NCBI GenBank assembly: GCA_934434925.1 | Contig: CAKSAC010000014.1 | Location: 1-53,979, forward strand | DNA: 53,979 nt | From: an uncultured Eubacteriales bacterium | GTDB taxonomy: Bacteria > Bacillota > Clostridia > Oscillospirales > CAG-272 | Direction: 5' to 3' | Part shown: positions 1 to 7,494 of the stretch, one piece after another | Numbering within the stretch: the stretch's first letter is position 1 | Layout of the letters: each line of letters opens with the position of its first letter | Program-made: the position numbers and the translations under genes | The notes under the pieces: generated by a model | What the model saw: the letters and a program-made list of their open reading frames with translations, nothing else | What the model was told of the DNA's origin: nothing | Databases searched by the model: none

Positions 1-17
1 TTTTTCTCGCCATATTT

Positions 18-95
18 CAACGAACGGCTGTTCTTTGCGTTTCGCAAAGAACCTATTGCGAACGCAATACAAAAATTCATTTTTGTAAGCCGTTG
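18..95. repeat. Cloverleaf-like structured repeat, copy 1
   Basis: Three hairpins follow one another: GTTCTTTGCG/CGCAAAGAAC (30-39/43-52), TATTGCG/CGCAATA (54-60/63-69) and ACAAAAAT/ATTTTTGT (69-76/79-86). They are closed by an outer pairing of CAACG (18-22) and GGCT (26-29) with AGCCGTTG (88-95). A second copy lies exactly 135 bp to the right. The shape resembles a cloverleaf but it is not a tRNA: there is no anticodon stem or T-arm consensus. Function unknown; a dispersed repeat or structured RNA is possible. Confidence 0.75.
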
Positions 96-111
96 TAATG
101 TTATAATATAA

Positions 112-143
112 GAGAAAAAGTTTGCTTGCAAGGACTTTTTCTC
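112..143. repeat. Hairpin between the two cloverleaf copies
   Basis: A perfect 10-bp stem, GAGAAAAAGT (112-121) with ACTTTTTCTC (134-143), carries the cap TTGCTTGCAAGG, which itself can fold as TTGC-TT-GCAA. The same cap appears at 53904-53915 on a different stem, suggesting a family of structured repeats. Seen directly; role unknown. Confidence 0.65.
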
Positions 144-152
144 GCCATATTT

Positions 153-230
153 CAACGAACGGCTGTTCTTTGCGTTTCGCAAAGAACCTATTGCGAACGC
201 AATACAAAAATTTATTTTTGTAAGCCGTTG
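153..230. repeat. Cloverleaf-like structured repeat, copy 2
   Basis: Copy of the 18-95 element, shifted by 135 bp. The only difference I see inside the element is in the loop of the third hairpin (TT instead of TC), so every stem is kept. The direct repeat covers about 1-108 and 136-243. The rest of the stretch up to the ABC permease at 301 holds nothing else I can recognise. Confidence 0.75.
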
Positions 231-300
231 TAAAGTTATGATAGCATAGAATGCGCTTTTTTGCAAGTTTTTCGCAAAGGCAAAAGGACGGGGGGGCGCG

Positions 301-1908
301 TCAAAGAGCCTCAAAGCGACGCACACCGCACGTCATGATCCACAGGAAAAGCAGAGAACTGACCATCAGAAAGAAGGCGATGTGGAGGACCAGGGGAACC
401 CACACCGGAACGAGCAGAGACAGAAAGAACAGTCCGGCACCGACCCCGCCGGAAACCAGCGGGCTGACGAGAAGCGAGAAGAAGACCGACGCTCCCTGCT
501 TGATGGGAACCATTTCGTTTTTCCATTCCAGTTTCGGAAGCAGAAGATTGAAGAACAGCCCGAGCAGCGCCGAAAAGAGCGTGAACCCCGCCAGTGCCAA
601 CAGCAACAGAAAAGAAGAGAGCAGATCAAAACGCTGAGAAAGGGCATACAGGATTCCCGCCAGAAGCATGACAGGCAGGGTGGGAACGATATGGAAGAGG
701 ACCTTGGAGAGCAGCACGGTACGCGTCGGTACGGGGGAAGTGCGGACAATCCAGAGATTTTTCCCTTCCAGCGAGACCGAGCAAGCGGAGAAAAGCACCA
801 TGCCGGACACGACGCAAGAGAGCGTGAGCGCCACAATCGGGAGAGCGGAAGCAAGACGGGCAAGTTCCGGAGCTTCAGCGGCAATGAACCCGCCGAGATC
901 CGCTTGCTTCACAAGAAGCATGATCGGCGGAAAGAGAATAAAGAGCAGGCCGAATCCGGCATTCAGCATATACCCGGCGGAAGAGGTGAGATGGCGCAGT
1001 TCGCGTATGGTGAGCGCTTTCAGGGGAGAGACGGCTTTTTCTTCTTTTTCACGGTACTTTGCCCGTATGGCCGCGGGCTTTGAAAGGGCGGTACGGAAAA
1101 AGGTGCGTTCCAGCCAGGCGTATACGCCGAAGAACAGGGCGGCGGAAAGGATCATGAAATATAAAAACGAGAGAATATCGCCGGTACATCCCCGGCCGAA
1201 AAAGGCAAACGGCACAAGTTTTTGAAGAACCGCCGCAATACGGGGGATATCGACTTCGGAAAGTCCTTCCAACAGCGAATCGACATGGGAGATAAAATAG
1301 AAATAAAGTCCGAAAAATATAAGTGAAAAAAGCAGAACCACCAGCTGTTTTTTCCGGATGCGCGCGGAAATGCGCGCCACCAACCAACCGAACAGGCAGG
1401 AGAGGGCGAGGACCGGGAAGGGGAGGGCCAGGGTGAGCAGAATGGTAAAGACGACACCGAGCGCACCGATCGGCCCTGTCAAAAAGAAGACGGCAAGGGC
1501 GGGGATCATGACAACCGCTTCAAAAAGATAATTAATCAGGAGCAGAAAGACCATCCGGCTGGCAAGGATCATCCGGGGGGAAATCGGGAGAGAGAGAAGA
1601 AACTCGTTGTCGTTGGCATCATAGAGCTGATGTTGCGTGAAGATAATGCTCCCGCCGAACATCAGTACCGTAGCCGAGGCCGAGGCCAGCGCAAAAAATC
1701 CCCAGGGTTCCCCGGCTTTTATGAAAAGAGGCCCCAAAATCCCGAAAATTGCGCCGAAGAAAAAGAAGAATGCCACGGCGAGATACAGAAAGAGGAACGA
1801 GAGCAAAAGGATCATCAGGACGGGAGAACGTCTTTTTCCTTTTGCGTTCGGCCGGGTGGCGGAAGCAAACAGCCCGCGCACCCGGATAGCAAGCAGACGG
1901 CGTAACAT
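301..1908 (-). CDS. ABC-2 type exporter permease
   Basis: A 535-residue, very hydrophobic integral membrane protein. A basic N-terminus (residues 1-27) is followed by a first membrane span at about 30-52 and many more, with one cytoplasmic charged stretch near residues 278-296. This is the usual size and character of a two-half ABC-2 permease. It follows the ATPase gene directly: its ATG overlaps the ATPase stop by one base (TGATG), so the two are translationally coupled and form one transporter. The substrate is not evident; such pairs often export lipids, peptides or drugs. No terminator is obvious between its stop and the repeats at 1-243. Confidence 0.85.
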   Translation of the reverse strand: MLRRLLAIRVRGLFASATRPNAKGKRRSPVLMILLLSFLFLYLAVAFFFFFGAIFGILGPLFIKAGEPWGFFALASASATVLMFGGSIIFTQHQLYDANDNEFLLSLPISPRMILASRMVFLLLINYLFEAVVMIPALAVFFLTGPIGALGVVFTILLTLALPFPVLALSCLFGWLVARISARIRKKQLVVLLFSLIFFGLYFYFISHVDSLLEGLSEVDIPRIAAVLQKLVPFAFFGRGCTGDILSFLYFMILSAALFFGVYAWLERTFFRTALSKPAAIRAKYREKEEKAVSPLKALTIRELRHLTSSAGYMLNAGFGLLFILFPPIMLLVKQADLGGFIAAEAPELARLASALPIVALTLSCVVSGMVLFSACSVSLEGKNLWIVRTSPVPTRTVLLSKVLFHIVPTLPVMLLAGILYALSQRFDLLSSFLLLLALAGFTLFSALLGLFFNLLLPKLEWKNEMVPIKQGASVFFSLLVSPLVSGGVGAGLFFLSLLVPVWVPLVLHIAFFLMVSSLLFLWIMTCGVRRFEAL

Positions 1909-2630
1909 CAGAATTCCTCCTCGGGCTTTTCAATCAGTTCCAGAAAGACCTCTTCCAGAGATTCGTTCCCGCGGACTTCTTCCATGGTTCCCTGCACGAT
2001 CAGCCGGCCGGCCTTGATGATGGCCACTTTATCGCAGAGTTTTTCGGCGACATCAAGCACATGCGTGGAGAAAAAGATGGCACCGCCCCGGGCGCAGTGT
2101 TCGCGCATGATCGCTTTCAGGATGTGCGCGGCGCGGGGGTCAAGACCGACAAACGGTTCGTCGAGAAGAATCAATTTCGGTTCGTGGATCAGGGCGCTGA
2201 TGATGGCGAGCTTCTGCTTCATGCCGTGAGAATACGCAGAAATCGGTTGGGCAAGATCGGCCTTGATTTCAAAAAGATCGGCAAAGTGGGAGATCCGGAC
2301 GGCACGTTCTTTGGTTCCCACGCCGAAAACATCGGCGATGAAATTCAAATACCGGATCCCGCTCAGGAATTCGTAAAGGTCGGGGTTATCGGGCAGGTAG
2401 GCCATTTTCGCCTTGCAGGCGAGCGGGTCATGCCGGAGCGAAATCCCGTCTATGAGAATCTTGCCTGCATCGAAAGGGAGAATGCCGGCGCAGGCTTTGA
2501 GGGTAGTCGTTTTTCCGGCACCGTTATGCCCGATAAAACCGAAAATCTCACCCGGGGCAATATGCAAAGAAAGGTCATCGACGGCGGTCTTGTTTCCGTA
2601 TTTTTTGGTCAGATGTTCAATACGCAGCAT
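1908..2630 (-). CDS. ABC transporter ATP-binding protein
   Basis: A 240-residue cytoplasmic ATPase that powers the permease encoded next to it. Visible motifs are Walker A GHNGAGKT (34-41), the ABC signature region YSHGMKQK (133-140, with SHGMKQ in place of the usual LSGGQ as in many exporter ATPases), Walker B LILLDEP (153-159) and the H-loop His190. GGAGC lies a few bases ahead of the ATG. A promoter sits about 130 bp upstream on the same strand. Only one nucleotide-binding domain is present, so the working complex is probably a dimer of this subunit with the permease. Confidence 0.93.
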   Translation of the reverse strand: MLRIEHLTKKYGNKTAVDDLSLHIAPGEIFGFIGHNGAGKTTTLKACAGILPFDAGKILIDGISLRHDPLACKAKMAYLPDNPDLYEFLSGIRYLNFIADVFGVGTKERAVRISHFADLFEIKADLAQPISAYSHGMKQKLAIISALIHEPKLILLDEPFVGLDPRAAHILKAIMREHCARGGAIFFSTHVLDVAEKLCDKVAIIKAGRLIVQGTMEEVRGNESLEEVFLELIEKPEEEF

Positions 2631-2757
2631 AAAGGCTCCTTGCTGTAAAGTATTTTTTACATAAATGCAAAATTCCTGCGATGCGGCCTGCCGGTCTGGT
2701 TTTTACTGCCGGGTTTTCGGAAACGGTCGGCCGCGACGCGGAGTGAATAGCAGGAAT

Positions 2758-2786
2758 ATTGTAACATAATTTCCTGTCCGGCGCAA
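2758..2786 (-). promoter_or_regulatory. Promoter of the ABC exporter pair
   Basis: On the minus strand, TTGCGC (2781-2786), a 17-bp spacer and TACAAT (2758-2763). It leaves a leader of about 120 nt before the ATPase gene in which I see no known riboswitch. Confidence 0.6.
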
Positions 2787-2911
2787 CAGAAAAACGCATT
2801 TTTTTGACAACGGCGGAAAAAGATGCGGGGCATAAGCCGATTACGCCGGGCGATGGGCGGACCGGAAAGAACAGAGCGCGCCAGACAGGGAGAGGTCTTC
2901 GGCCGGCGCGG

Positions 2912-3029
2912 GGCGGAAGGAAAGGCCGGGCAAGGGGGCGGGAAGGAAAGGCCGGGCAAGGGGGCGGGAAGGAAGGCCGGGAAGGAAAGCCGGAAGGAAG
3001 GCGGGAAGGAAAGCCGGGCAGGGGGCGGC
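2912..3029. repeat. GC-rich low-complexity tandem repeat
   Basis: Imperfect tandem repeats of units such as GGCGGGAAGGAAAGGCCGGG, about 118 bp, one strand almost only G and A with CCGG steps. It lies in the 596-bp gap between the ABC exporter and gdhA. No coding potential is credible here. The purine bias could allow unusual DNA structure, but that is inference. Confidence 0.7.
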
Positions 3030-3144
3030 ATGACAAAAAACGTGAATTTTTTCGGTTTTTTGTTTCATAAAACGCGGTCAATGGGAAAAAAGAGGCCGGA
3101 TTTTCATTTTTTTGCCTGAAAATTGAAATTTTATCGCGAAACTC

Positions 3145-3173
3145 TTGCAGAAACAGAAAAAATGTGATAGTAT
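3145..3173 (+). promoter_or_regulatory. gdhA promoter
   Basis: TTGCAG (3145-3150), 17-bp spacer, TAGTAT (3168-3173). It lies downstream of the first in-frame ATG at 3164, which rules that codon out as the start from this promoter. Confidence 0.7.
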
Positions 3174-3226
3174 TAGTACGTGAATTTCGGGGTGATATGC
3201 CCCAGCCAATAAACGGAGGAAAAATC

Positions 3227-4573
3227 ATGGCATTCAATAATCGGTATCTTGAAGAACTGATGGAAAAGGTTATTGCCCGCAACCCAGGCGAACCCGAATT
3301 CCATCAGGCGGTACGGGAAGTGCTGGAATCGCTGGAACCGGTCATCGCGGCACATCCGGAGTATGTGACGAGCGGCGTATTGGCCGAATTGGTCGAGCCG
3401 GAACGCATCATCAAGTTCCGGGTTCCGTGGGTCGATGACAACGGGCAGGTGCAGGTCAACCGCGGTTTTCGCGTTCAGTTCAACAGCGCCATCGGACCTT
3501 ATAAAGGCGGACTGCGTTTTCACCCGTCGGTTTACGAGGGGATCATCAAATTCCTGGGATTTGAGCAGATTTTCAAGAATTCGCTGACCGGGCTTCCGAT
3601 CGGCGGCGGCAAAGGGGGCAGCGACTTCGATCCGAAGGGGAAATCCGATGCAGAAGTCATGCGATTCTGCCAGAGTTTCATGACGGAGCTTTACCGCCAT
3701 ATCGGCGCGGATGTCGATGTTCCCGCCGGGGATATCGGGGTCGGCGGACGTGAGATCGGCTATCTTTTCGGCCAGTATAAGCGGATCACGGGGGAATATA
3801 CCGGCGTTCTGACCGGAAAGGGGCTGCCGTACGGCGGCAGTCTTGCCCGCCGGGAAGCGACCGGGTACGGTCTTTGCTATTTTGTCCGGGAGATGCTGAC
3901 GGATGCCGGGCTGTCGTTTGACGGTGCGCGTGTGGTCATTTCGGGTTCCGGGAACGTGGCCATTTACGCTTGCGAAAAAGCCGCATCCTTTGGTGCGCAT
4001 GTGGTGGCGATGTCCGATTCCAACGGGTATATTTACGATAAGAACGGAATTGATCTTGACACGGTCAAACGTATCAAAGAGGTGGACAGAAAACGGATTC
4101 GCGAGTATCTCTCGGTCCATCCGGAAGCCGAATACCATGAAGGTTGCGCCGGTATTTATACCGTTCCGTGCGACATTGCTCTGCCGTGCGCCACGCAGAA
4201 CGAACTGGATGAAGCGTCGGCCGCCGCGCTGATCGCCAACGGTTGTCGCGCGGTCGGAGAAGGTGCCAACATGCCTTCGACTCCCGAGGCTATTCATGCC
4301 TTCCAAAAAGCCGGCGTGTTGTTTGCCCCCGCCAAAGCGGCCAATGCCGGCGGCGTTGCCACCAGTGCGCTGGAAATGTCGCAGAACTCCATGCGTTATT
4401 CCTGGACCTTTGAGGAAGTTGACAGAAAATTGCAGGATATTATGGTCGGCATTTACCGGAACGCCTCGGATGCCGCCGAGAAATACGGCATGAAGGGAAA
4501 TCTTGTGGCCGGCGCGAACATAGCGGGATTTTTGAAGGTTGCGGACGCGATGCGGGCTTACGGCGTGGTCTGA
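3227..4573 (+). CDS. gdhA: NADP-type glutamate dehydrogenase
   Basis: 448 residues, the usual length for the hexameric bacterial enzyme. It catalyses reductive amination of 2-oxoglutarate with ammonium to glutamate in the cytoplasm. The dimerisation half carries GPYKGG (90-95) and the catalytic-lysine segment PIGGGKGG (124-131, Lys129). The Rossmann half carries GSGNVA (240-245). The start at 3227 follows AACGGAGGAAAAATC, whereas an upstream in-frame ATG at 3164 would precede the -10 box. The coenzyme type is inferred from overall resemblance to the GdhA clade. The gene is monocistronic, with its own promoter and a strong terminator. Confidence 0.96.
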   Translation: MAFNNRYLEELMEKVIARNPGEPEFHQAVREVLESLEPVIAAHPEYVTSGVLAELVEPERIIKFRVPWVDDNGQVQVNRGFRVQFNSAIGPYKGGLRFHPSVYEGIIKFLGFEQIFKNSLTGLPIGGGKGGSDFDPKGKSDAEVMRFCQSFMTELYRHIGADVDVPAGDIGVGGREIGYLFGQYKRITGEYTGVLTGKGLPYGGSLARREATGYGLCYFVREMLTDAGLSFDGARVVISGSGNVAIYACEKAASFGAHVVAMSDSNGYIYDKNGIDLDTVKRIKEVDRKRIREYLSVHPEAEYHEGCAGIYTVPCDIALPCATQNELDEASAAALIANGCRAVGEGANMPSTPEAIHAFQKAGVLFAPAKAANAGGVATSALEMSQNSMRYSWTFEEVDRKLQDIMVGIYRNASDAAEKYGMKGNLVAGANIAGFLKVADAMRAYGVV

Positions 4574-4590
4574 TCCTTCGTTTTTGTGAA

Positions 4591-4620
4591 AACGCCCCGA
4601 AAAGGGGCGTTTTCTTTTTT
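4591..4620 (+). terminator. gdhA terminator
   Basis: Stem AACGCCCC with GGGGCGTT around a short GAAAA loop, followed by TTTCTTTTTT. It starts 18 nt after the gdhA stop. Confidence 0.9.
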
Positions 4621-4761
4621 ATGCTGTTCAAGCGTTTCCCGAGGCGTTTTTATGTTTTTTTGCGCGTCCTTTCCGGGCGTTTTCTTTGTATGCCGGCCGC
4701 GCCACCGGCGATCCGCCGACCCGGAAATTGAAGATTTTACCGAAAAGTTACAAACTGCCCC

Positions 4762-4789
4762 TTGCGAAAGCCGGAAAGAGGTGTATAAT
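4762..4789 (+). promoter_or_regulatory. Promoter of the short-chain dehydrogenase
   Basis: TTGCGA (4762-4767), 16-bp spacer, perfect TATAAT (4784-4789). A leader of about 110 nt follows, rich in short inverted repeats but matching no riboswitch I know. The rest of the 4621-4905 gap shows nothing else. Confidence 0.6.
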
Positions 4790-4905
4790 AAAAGTAACAG
4801 GGGTGCAACTTCCGGCATCCGCGTTTTGGAGAGCGCGGAGCGATAACGCGGAAGAGGCCGCCGTCCTGCCCCGGCAGGAAAAACAGCGAGACGGGAGGGA
4901 TCTTT

Positions 4906-5652
4906 GTGAGAATTGCAATCATTACCGGTGCTTCCAGCGGGATGGGGCGTGACTTTGCCCGCTTGCTGGCGCATGAGGACATCGATGAACTTTGGCTGAT
5001 TGCCCGACGGGAGGAACGCCTCCACAAACTCTCGGAAAAAATCGGGTTGCGGTGTCGTACATTGGCGCTCGATCTGCTGGACCCGAAGTCTTTCACCCTG
5101 CTGGCCGATTGCCTGGAACTGGAAAACCCGGATGTCGCGTGGCTGGTCAATGCCGCGGGGTACGGGATGATCGGTAAAGTGCAGGATATTTCGCAGGAAG
5201 AGCAGGACAAAATGGTGATGCTGAATTGCTCGGCTCTTACCACCATCACGCGCACGGTGTTGCCGTATATGCGGAGCGGCGGGCATATCGTGCAGTTTTC
5301 CTCGGCGTCGGCTTTCATGCCGCAACCCGAATTCGCCGTTTATGCCGCCACCAAAGCCTATGTGCTGAGTTTTTCCCGCGCACTGAATTGTGAACTGCGC
5401 TCCCGGAAGATTTCCGTGACGGCCGTCTGCCCCGGTCCTGTCGATACCGAATTTTTGCAGATCGCAGAGGAACACGAGGCCGTCGCGGCATACAAGCGGT
5501 TTTTCATGGGGGAGAGCCGCCGGGTCGTGCGCCGGGCATTTCTGGCCGCCAAAAGAAAAAAAGAGGTGGTCGTTCCCTCTCTTTCGATGCAGATGTTGCA
5601 GGCCGCCACCAAAATTCTGCCGCATAAATTCCTTTTGCGTTTTATGAAGTGA
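4906..5652 (+). CDS. Short-chain dehydrogenase/reductase (SDR)
   Basis: 248 residues, a classical SDR. The cofactor loop TGASSGMG is at 7-14, the NAAG element at 82-85 (NNAG in most members), and the catalytic set is Asn107, Ser133, Tyr146 and Lys150 (YAATK). The PGPVDTEF segment near 186 is typical of the substrate end. The start is GTG at 4906, six bases after GGGAGGGA; no ATG fits better. It is a cytoplasmic NAD(P)-linked oxidoreductase; the hydrophobic C-terminal tail resembles the DltE/YqjQ-like group, but the substrate cannot be told. It stands alone between its promoter and a terminator shared with gpmI. Confidence 0.9.
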   Translation: MRIAIITGASSGMGRDFARLLAHEDIDELWLIARREERLHKLSEKIGLRCRTLALDLLDPKSFTLLADCLELENPDVAWLVNAAGYGMIGKVQDISQEEQDKMVMLNCSALTTITRTVLPYMRSGGHIVQFSSASAFMPQPEFAVYAATKAYVLSFSRALNCELRSRKISVTAVCPGPVDTEFLQIAEEHEAVAAYKRFFMGESRRVVRRAFLAAKRKKEVVVPSLSMQMLQAATKILPHKFLLRFMK

Positions 5653-5680
5653 TTGCCCTTTTCCCCAGCCTGCACAGAAA

Positions 5681-5715
5681 AAACCGGAGCCGTGAGACTC
5701 CGGTTTCTGTTTTTC
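5681..5715. terminator. Bidirectional terminator between SDR gene and gpmI
   Basis: Stem AAACCGGAG (5681-5689) with CTCCGGTTT (5698-5706). The plus strand continues CTGTTTTT and the minus strand TTTTTTCTG, so it can stop transcripts from both convergent genes. Confidence 0.85.
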
Positions 5716-5779
5716 AAAGACCGCGCCGGAACGCGCCTCGTCGGGCATGCCGATTACAAAGATCGCGCCGGAACGCGCC
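5716..5779. repeat. Short direct repeat after the SDR gene
   Basis: AAAGACCGCGCCGGAACGCG (5716-5735 and on) recurs at 5758-5779 with a single C-to-T change, spacing 42 bp. It lies in the 167-bp convergent gap and has no visible coding or hairpin role. Confidence 0.5.
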
Positions 5780-5819
5780 CCGGGGAAATGCGTGTTTTCC
5801 CGTTCGTTTTCCGTTGATT

Positions 5820-7472
5820 TTATTCTTCGATCAGCGACGGCTCCCACATCGGGGGGGCTTCATAGCCGATGAGGTTGACGGCCGTTGCGGCTACATTGGC
5901 CAGCCCGTCCTTACCTTCGTCGGGGCGTATATGATATGCGTCTTTTGAGAAGTTATCATAGAGAATGCAGGGAACGGGGTTCAGCGTATGGCTGGTCTTG
6001 GCTTTCGGCTGACCGTTTTTGCCGAGTTTCGGTTTCCCGGTTTTTTTGTCGATCTCATACATTTCGTCGGCGTTTCCGTGGTCGGCGGTGATGATGGCCG
6101 CGCCATGCAGTTCATCGATGACCGGGAGAATCCGCGCCAGTTGCAGATCCAGGGCTTCCATCGAGCATTCCGTAGCCAGGAAGTTACCGGTGTGGCCGAC
6201 CATATCCCCGTTCGGAAAGTTGACGCGGAGCATTTTGTATTGACCGCTCCGCAGGGCTTCGATCAATTTATCGGTAATCTCGGCGCACTTCATCCACGGG
6301 CGCTGTTCAAACGGAACAACATCCGAGGGAACTTCCACATAGGTTTCGAGTTTTTCGGAAAATTTGCCGCTGCGGTTACCGTTCCAGAAATAGGTGACAT
6401 GGCCGTATTTCTGCGTTTCGGAGAGGGCATATTGCGTAATACCGGTGGCCGTCAGATATTCGCCCATCGTGTTGGTAATCTCGGGCGGGTTCACCAAAAA
6501 ATGAGAAGGGATATGCAGGTCGCCGTCATATTCCAGCATCCCGGCGTAATAGACCTTCGGTACGCGCACACGATCAAACATGGCAAAGTCAGCCCCGCCC
6601 TCAAAGGCACGGGAAATCTCAATGGCGCGGTCGCCGCGGAAGTTATAGAAGACCACGCTGTCGCCGTCTTCCACCGTTCCGACCGGTTTTCCGTCTTCGG
6701 CAATCACGAAGGCGGGCAGGTCCTGGTCAATGACGGACAGTTCCTTCCGATACGTGTTCACAGCTTCGGCGGCGGAGGCAAATTGCCGGCCCTCTCCGAG
6801 TACGTGCGTATGCCAGCCGCGTTCAACCATCGACCAGTCCGCTTCGTAACGGTCCATGGTGATTTTCATTCGTCCGCCGCCCGAGGCAATCTTCACGTCA
6901 AAATCGGGTGTGCGCAGGTTGCTCAGAAAGTCTTCAAAAGGCAGGATATAATCGAGGGCCGAAGTTTCCCCGACATCGCGGCCGTCAATCAGAATATGCA
7001 GGCGGACCCGGCGAACGCCGTCGTCTTTGGCGTGGAGCAGCATGGCGCGCAGATGATCGATATGGGAATGGACGTTCCCGTCCGAAAAAAGGCCGATAAA
7101 ATGAAGGGTTCCGCCGGCCAGCGACCGCCGCACGAGTTCTTGCCAGGTGGCGGACGCAAAGAGCTTGCCGTTTTCAATCGATTGGGAAACCAGTTTGGCC
7201 CCCTGGGCAAAAACCTGCCCGGCTCCGAGGGCGTTATGACCGACTTCGGAGTTCCCCATGTCGTCATCGGACGGAAGGCCGACCGCAGTTCCGTGTGCGC
7301 GGAGCGTGGTCATGGGATAGTCGCGCATGAGGCGGTCAAGCGTCGGGGTATGCGCCGCGCGCACGGCGTTTGCTCCGTTATCGGGCGCGATACCGACCCC
7401 GTCCATCACGATGGTGAGGAGCGGCCCTTCGATTCCTTTGAATGCTTTGGATTTTTTCAGTGCTTCAACCAT
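5820..7472 (-). CDS. gpmI: Cofactor-independent phosphoglycerate mutase
   Basis: 550 residues; interconverts 3- and 2-phosphoglycerate in glycolysis, using two Mn ions and a phosphoserine intermediate. Visible: the metal aspartate in IVMDGVG (21-27), the nucleophile Ser75 in MGNSEVGHN, the FRGDRAIE segment and the C-terminal metal motif ADHGNADEM. The family is usually about 510 residues; this copy is longer, partly through a lysine-rich insert just after ADHGNADEM. I chose the ATG at 7472 because GGAAGG (7482-7487) sits nine bases ahead of it, whereas the in-frame ATG at 7481 touches that site. Its likely promoter is the one upstream of the topoisomerase gene. Confidence 0.95.
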   Translation of the reverse strand: MVEALKKSKAFKGIEGPLLTIVMDGVGIAPDNGANAVRAAHTPTLDRLMRDYPMTTLRAHGTAVGLPSDDDMGNSEVGHNALGAGQVFAQGAKLVSQSIENGKLFASATWQELVRRSLAGGTLHFIGLFSDGNVHSHIDHLRAMLLHAKDDGVRRVRLHILIDGRDVGETSALDYILPFEDFLSNLRTPDFDVKIASGGGRMKITMDRYEADWSMVERGWHTHVLGEGRQFASAAEAVNTYRKELSVIDQDLPAFVIAEDGKPVGTVEDGDSVVFYNFRGDRAIEISRAFEGGADFAMFDRVRVPKVYYAGMLEYDGDLHIPSHFLVNPPEITNTMGEYLTATGITQYALSETQKYGHVTYFWNGNRSGKFSEKLETYVEVPSDVVPFEQRPWMKCAEITDKLIEALRSGQYKMLRVNFPNGDMVGHTGNFLATECSMEALDLQLARILPVIDELHGAAIITADHGNADEMYEIDKKTGKPKLGKNGQPKAKTSHTLNPVPCILYDNFSKDAYHIRPDEGKDGLANVAATAVNLIGYEAPPMWEPSLIEE

Positions 7473-7494
7473 ATAATTCATCCTTCCGGGCGCG

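Noticed and set aside
4790..4905. Riboswitch or T-box in the SDR leader
   Set aside because: The leader has GC-rich inverted repeats but no conserved core of any class I know and no terminator before the start codon.
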